DNA of 64,000 bases from JBLHKS01 sp047620505 (lineage in GTDB: Bacteria; Verrucomicrobiota; Verrucomicrobiia; Verrucomicrobiales; DEV007). Location of the stretch: positions 74,865 to 138,864 of the forward strand of contig JBLHKS010000001.1 of the NCBI GenBank assembly GCA_047620505.1, in the 5' to 3' direction. A program made the position numbers and the translations under genes. Positions 61,949 to 64,000 of the stretch are shown piece by piece. The notes under the pieces are model-generated. The model worked only from the letters and a program-made list of their open reading frames with translations, searched no databases and had not been told where the DNA came from. Position 1 is the first letter of the stretch. Each line of letters begins with the position of its first letter.

Positions 61949-62146
61949 ATGAGATCCATTTTTCGAGCCGCAGGTTGCCTGGCTGGTCCAATTTTTATTG
62001 GCCTAGCGTTTTTGATCTCATTCTTTGTGGGCTCAGAAATCGTTCCGATCCTCGAAGTCGAGGTTTCATGTCTTATTTTAGGATTCGGGATTTTGATTCT
62101 GGTCTCCCAGATTTTGAGCCTCGCATTCCGCTTCACTTTGGATTGA
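61949..62146 (+). CDS. Small two-helix membrane protein, unknown
   Basis: 65 residues: basic start MRSIFRAAG and two hydrophobic helices (GPIFIGLAFLISFFVGSEI and a C-terminal LILGFGILILVSQILSLAF). Starts 14 nt after the vWA gene and ends 17 nt before the isomerase gene, same direction. No family recognised. The spacing and hydrophobicity support a real gene, but it is short. Confidence 0.5.
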   Translation: MRSIFRAAGCLAGPIFIGLAFLISFFVGSEIVPILEVEVSCLILGFGILILVSQILSLAFRFTLD

Positions 62147-62163
62147 ACAAAAACCACCACATT

Positions 62164-63069
62164 ATGAATCGACGATCCTTTTTCACAACTTCAGCAGCTG
62201 CTGGCGCCGCGACGGCGTTTTCCCAAGCAGCTGGGCCTTTCGAGCGCGAGGGCTCACGCCTCAATGTCGGCCTGGCGGCTTACTCGTTTCGGAAGTTCTT
62301 CAAGCACCAACGCGGCGGGAAACCCGGCGTGCCGGAAGACCAGCAGATCACGATGAACGACTTCATTTCGTACTGCGCCGTCAACGGCTGCCAGGGGGCT
62401 GAACTCACGAGTTATTTCTTCGACCAGGAAATTGAGGCTCCTGCTCTGATCGATGTTCGACGACATGCATTTCTGCGCGGAGTCGATATCGCTGGAACCG
62501 CGGTTGGAAACAATTTCACGCTTCCCGAAGGCGACGATCGCGACAAGCAGCTGGCTTACGTTCATCGTTGGATCGAAAACGCCGCCGTGCTCGGCGCGCC
62601 GCACATCCGTGTTTTTGCCGGTCGTCACGCGAAGGGCCAGGATGAAGAAGAGGCTTGGCAAAATGTGATCGCGACGTTGCGGACTGCGGCTGACTACGCT
62701 GGTCAGCACGGGGTTTTCCTTGGGATCGAAAATCACGACTCGATTGGGAATCACGAAACGCTGCTTCGGCTCGTTAAAGACATCGATCATCCCTGGGTAG
62801 GCGTGAATCTCGACACCGGCAATTTTCGGACGGCCGATCCCTACGTCGACATGGAAAAATGCGCGCCTTACGCGGTGAATATTCAGGTTAAAGTTGAAAT
62901 GAAGCGCGAAGGCGCGGCGGAAAAAGAGCCGACCGATCTCAAGCGCGTCGTCGACATTTTGAAGGCCGCGAACTACCAGGGCTACGTGATTCTTGAATAC
63001 GAGGCCGAGGAAGATCCCTACAAAGCTGTGCCACCGCTGATCGAGCAGTTGAATGAGCTTTGCGTCTGA
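62164..63069 (+). CDS. Exported sugar phosphate isomerase/epimerase-like TIM barrel
   Basis: 301 residues from ATG 62164. Tat-type signal MNRRSFFTTSAAAGAATAFS. Xylose-isomerase-like TIM barrel: LNVGLAAYSFRKFF, GCQGAELTSYFFDQE, APHIRVFAGRHAKGQDEEEA, FLGIENHDSIGNHETLLRLV (metal Glu/His), GVNLDTGNFRTADPY and the final GYVILEYEAEEDPY. Members in PVC bacteria isomerise, epimerise or dehydrate sugars; exported Tat forms are common there. The substrate is not known. A perfect palindrome at 62192 encodes SAAAG in the Tat signal. Confidence 0.88.
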   Translation: MNRRSFFTTSAAAGAATAFSQAAGPFEREGSRLNVGLAAYSFRKFFKHQRGGKPGVPEDQQITMNDFISYCAVNGCQGAELTSYFFDQEIEAPALIDVRRHAFLRGVDIAGTAVGNNFTLPEGDDRDKQLAYVHRWIENAAVLGAPHIRVFAGRHAKGQDEEEAWQNVIATLRTAADYAGQHGVFLGIENHDSIGNHETLLRLVKDIDHPWVGVNLDTGNFRTADPYVDMEKCAPYAVNIQVKVEMKREGAAEKEPTDLKRVVDILKAANYQGYVILEYEAEEDPYKAVPPLIEQLNELCV

Positions 63070-63078
63070 CATTCTTTG

Positions 63079-63137
63079 GTAGGATGGGCTTCCAGCCCGT
63101 CTTTCCCAGAGATGGACGGCCAGGATGACCATCTTAC
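63079..63137. repeat. REP-like imperfect inverted repeat
   Basis: Two 23-nt arms (63079-63101 and 63115-63137) match as an inverted repeat at 18 of 23 positions, with a 13-nt centre, in the 75-nt gap between the two isomerase genes. Arm core GGATGGGC...AGCCCGTC. Only one copy is in this window. It has the size and placement of repetitive extragenic palindromes and could also fold in mRNA. Confidence 0.45.
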
Positions 63138-63144
63138 TTTCTAG

Positions 63145-63978
63145 ATGAGCGCGCGCGAACTGACGGATTTCTCGAAACTCTGCGTCCACACGATCACCAC
63201 GAAACCGTGGTCGATCGAGGAGGCGATGGACAAGTTCGCAGAGGCCGGAATCGGCGGAATCACGGTCTGGCGACAATGGCTTGAGGGCCGCGACATCGCT
63301 AAAGTCGGCCAGCAGCTGCTGGAGCGAGATTTGTCCGTGGTCTCGCTTTGCCGAGGCGGATTTTTCCCGGCTGGCGACGATGCTGGGCTTCAAACGGCCA
63401 TCGATGATAATCGAAAGGCGATCGATGAGGCCGCTGCGCTTGGCGCGCCGATGATCGTGCTGGTCTGCGGTGCGGTTCCGGGTCAGCCGCTCGAAACCTC
63501 ACGTCAGCAGATCGCCGATGGAATCGCGGCGGTCCTGCCGCATGCCGAGCAGCATGGAATTCGTCTGGCGATCGAGCCTTTGCACCCGATGTACGCCGAC
63601 GACCGAAGCGCGATCAACACGTTGGCGAGCGCGAACGAGGTTTGCGATCGGATCGACCACGAACTCGTTGGAATCGCCGCCGACGTCTACCACATTTGGT
63701 GGGATCCTGACCTCGAAGCTCAGATTCAGCTGACCGCGGACAAGAATCGGCTCTTCGCGTTCCACATCTGCGATTGGATGACGCCTACCGCCGATCTTCT
63801 GAACGATCGCGGGCTCATGGGCGAGGGCTGCATCGACGTCCGTGGAATTCGCGGGATGGTCGAAGCCGCCGGGTTCGATGGGTTCAACGAAGTCGAGGTC
63901 TTTTCGGATCGCTGGTGGGCGCGGGATCAGGACGAGTTTCTTGAGGCGATCAAAAGCGCTTACCTCGAGCATTCGTAA
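63145..63978 (+). CDS. Sugar phosphate isomerase/epimerase-like TIM barrel, cytoplasmic
   Basis: 277 residues, complete, with no signal peptide. AP-endonuclease-2/xylose-isomerase fold: MDKFAEAGIGGITVWRQWLE, LSVVSLCRGGFFPA, LGAPMIVLVCGAVPGQPLE, LAIEPLHPMYADDRSAIN (metal Glu), GIAADVYHIWWDPDLEAQI (Asp/His), FAFHICDWM and FNEVEVFSDRWWARD (last Glu). Resembles hydroxypyruvate isomerase or sugar epimerase branches; substrate open. Follows the exported paralogue in the same direction with a REP-like element between them. A perfect palindrome at 63310 encodes QQLL (56-59). Confidence 0.9.
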   Translation: MSARELTDFSKLCVHTITTKPWSIEEAMDKFAEAGIGGITVWRQWLEGRDIAKVGQQLLERDLSVVSLCRGGFFPAGDDAGLQTAIDDNRKAIDEAAALGAPMIVLVCGAVPGQPLETSRQQIADGIAAVLPHAEQHGIRLAIEPLHPMYADDRSAINTLASANEVCDRIDHELVGIAADVYHIWWDPDLEAQIQLTADKNRLFAFHICDWMTPTADLLNDRGLMGEGCIDVRGIRGMVEAAGFDGFNEVEVFSDRWWARDQDEFLEAIKSAYLEHS

Positions 63979-64000
63979 GCCCGTTTTTCGGGTGTGAGGG

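Noticed and set aside
5133..63321. Reading the CAGCAGCTGCTG word as a Chi, KOPS or DNA-uptake-type signal
   Set aside because: Those signals are asymmetric and show strand bias. This word is a perfect palindrome with no orientation, so only non-polar roles are considered.
63979..64000. CCCG-TTTTT-CGGG at the end of the window as a terminator
   Set aside because: Four-base stem, no T tract after it, and cut by the window edge.
1..64000. CRISPR arrays, IS elements, prophage genes, tRNA or rRNA genes
   Set aside because: No regularly spaced direct repeats, transposase or integrase motifs, phage structural genes or RNA-gene signatures were seen on either strand.

Overview
The window looks like chromosomal DNA of a heterotrophic member of the PVC superphylum, most likely Verrucomicrobiota (Planctomycetota is the alternative). 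The evidence is the gene content: a sulfatase with HEAT repeats, a DUF1501 protein with a twin-arginine signal, PQQ-type beta-propellers, von Willebrand A (YfbK-type) proteins, ceramidase-like hydrolases, Tat-exported sugar isomerase/epimerase TIM barrels and a propeller-bearing hybrid histidine kinase. Base composition is moderately GC-rich and even. I see no phage, IS element, CRISPR array, rRNA or tRNA. No stretch over 300 bases lacks a gene; the longest gaps are 7165-7411 and 8792-8993.

Layout. 1-7.2 kb: truncated sulfatase, lipoate/octanoate transferase-like protein, AT-hook/winged-helix DNA-binding protein, giant PQQ-propeller protein with an embedded methyltransferase-like fold, small membrane protein. 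7.4-17.5 kb: NtrC-like response regulator without GAFTGA, NAD synthetase, PhoD-like phosphatase, TlpA-like thioredoxin, DUF1501 protein, zinc alcohol dehydrogenase, and a ParE/RelE-type toxin-antitoxin pair. 17.6-31.7 kb: one co-directional block of a membrane vWA protein, an ECF sigma factor, a second vWA paralogue translationally coupled to the sigma factor, and a 2368-residue exported/membrane protein, closed by a strong hairpin. 31.7-43.9 kb: dehydrogenase, L,D-transpeptidase, AsmA-like protein, a tripartite tricarboxylate transporter with TctC and TctB fused, RraA-like protein, two ceramidase-like hydrolases, glycosyltransferase. 43.9-54.7 kb: hybrid histidine kinase, pilin-like protein behind a near-consensus promoter, exported Lon-fold protein, dihaem cytochrome c, PurE-like protein, and an operon LOG protein-TlyA-NAD kinase. 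54.7-64 kb: tandem duplicated DAHP synthases, MFS transporter, an operon of YhdT-like protein, sodium:solute symporter and vWA protein, and two sugar isomerase-like proteins.

The most unusual signal is not a gene. The perfect 12-bp palindrome CAGCAGCTGCTG occurs 25 times, with at least 11 further copies differing at one base, roughly every 2-3 kb across the window. It lies in all three reading frames (QQLL, AAA, SSC) and between genes, so the constraint appears to act on DNA, not protein. It resembles in kind the HIP1 highly iterated palindrome of cyanobacteria, with a different sequence. The second candidate for an undescribed system is the ECF sigma/twin vWA/giant protein locus, read here as an envelope-sensing regulatory unit in which anti-sigma-like domains are fused through a membrane helix to extracytoplasmic vWA domains.
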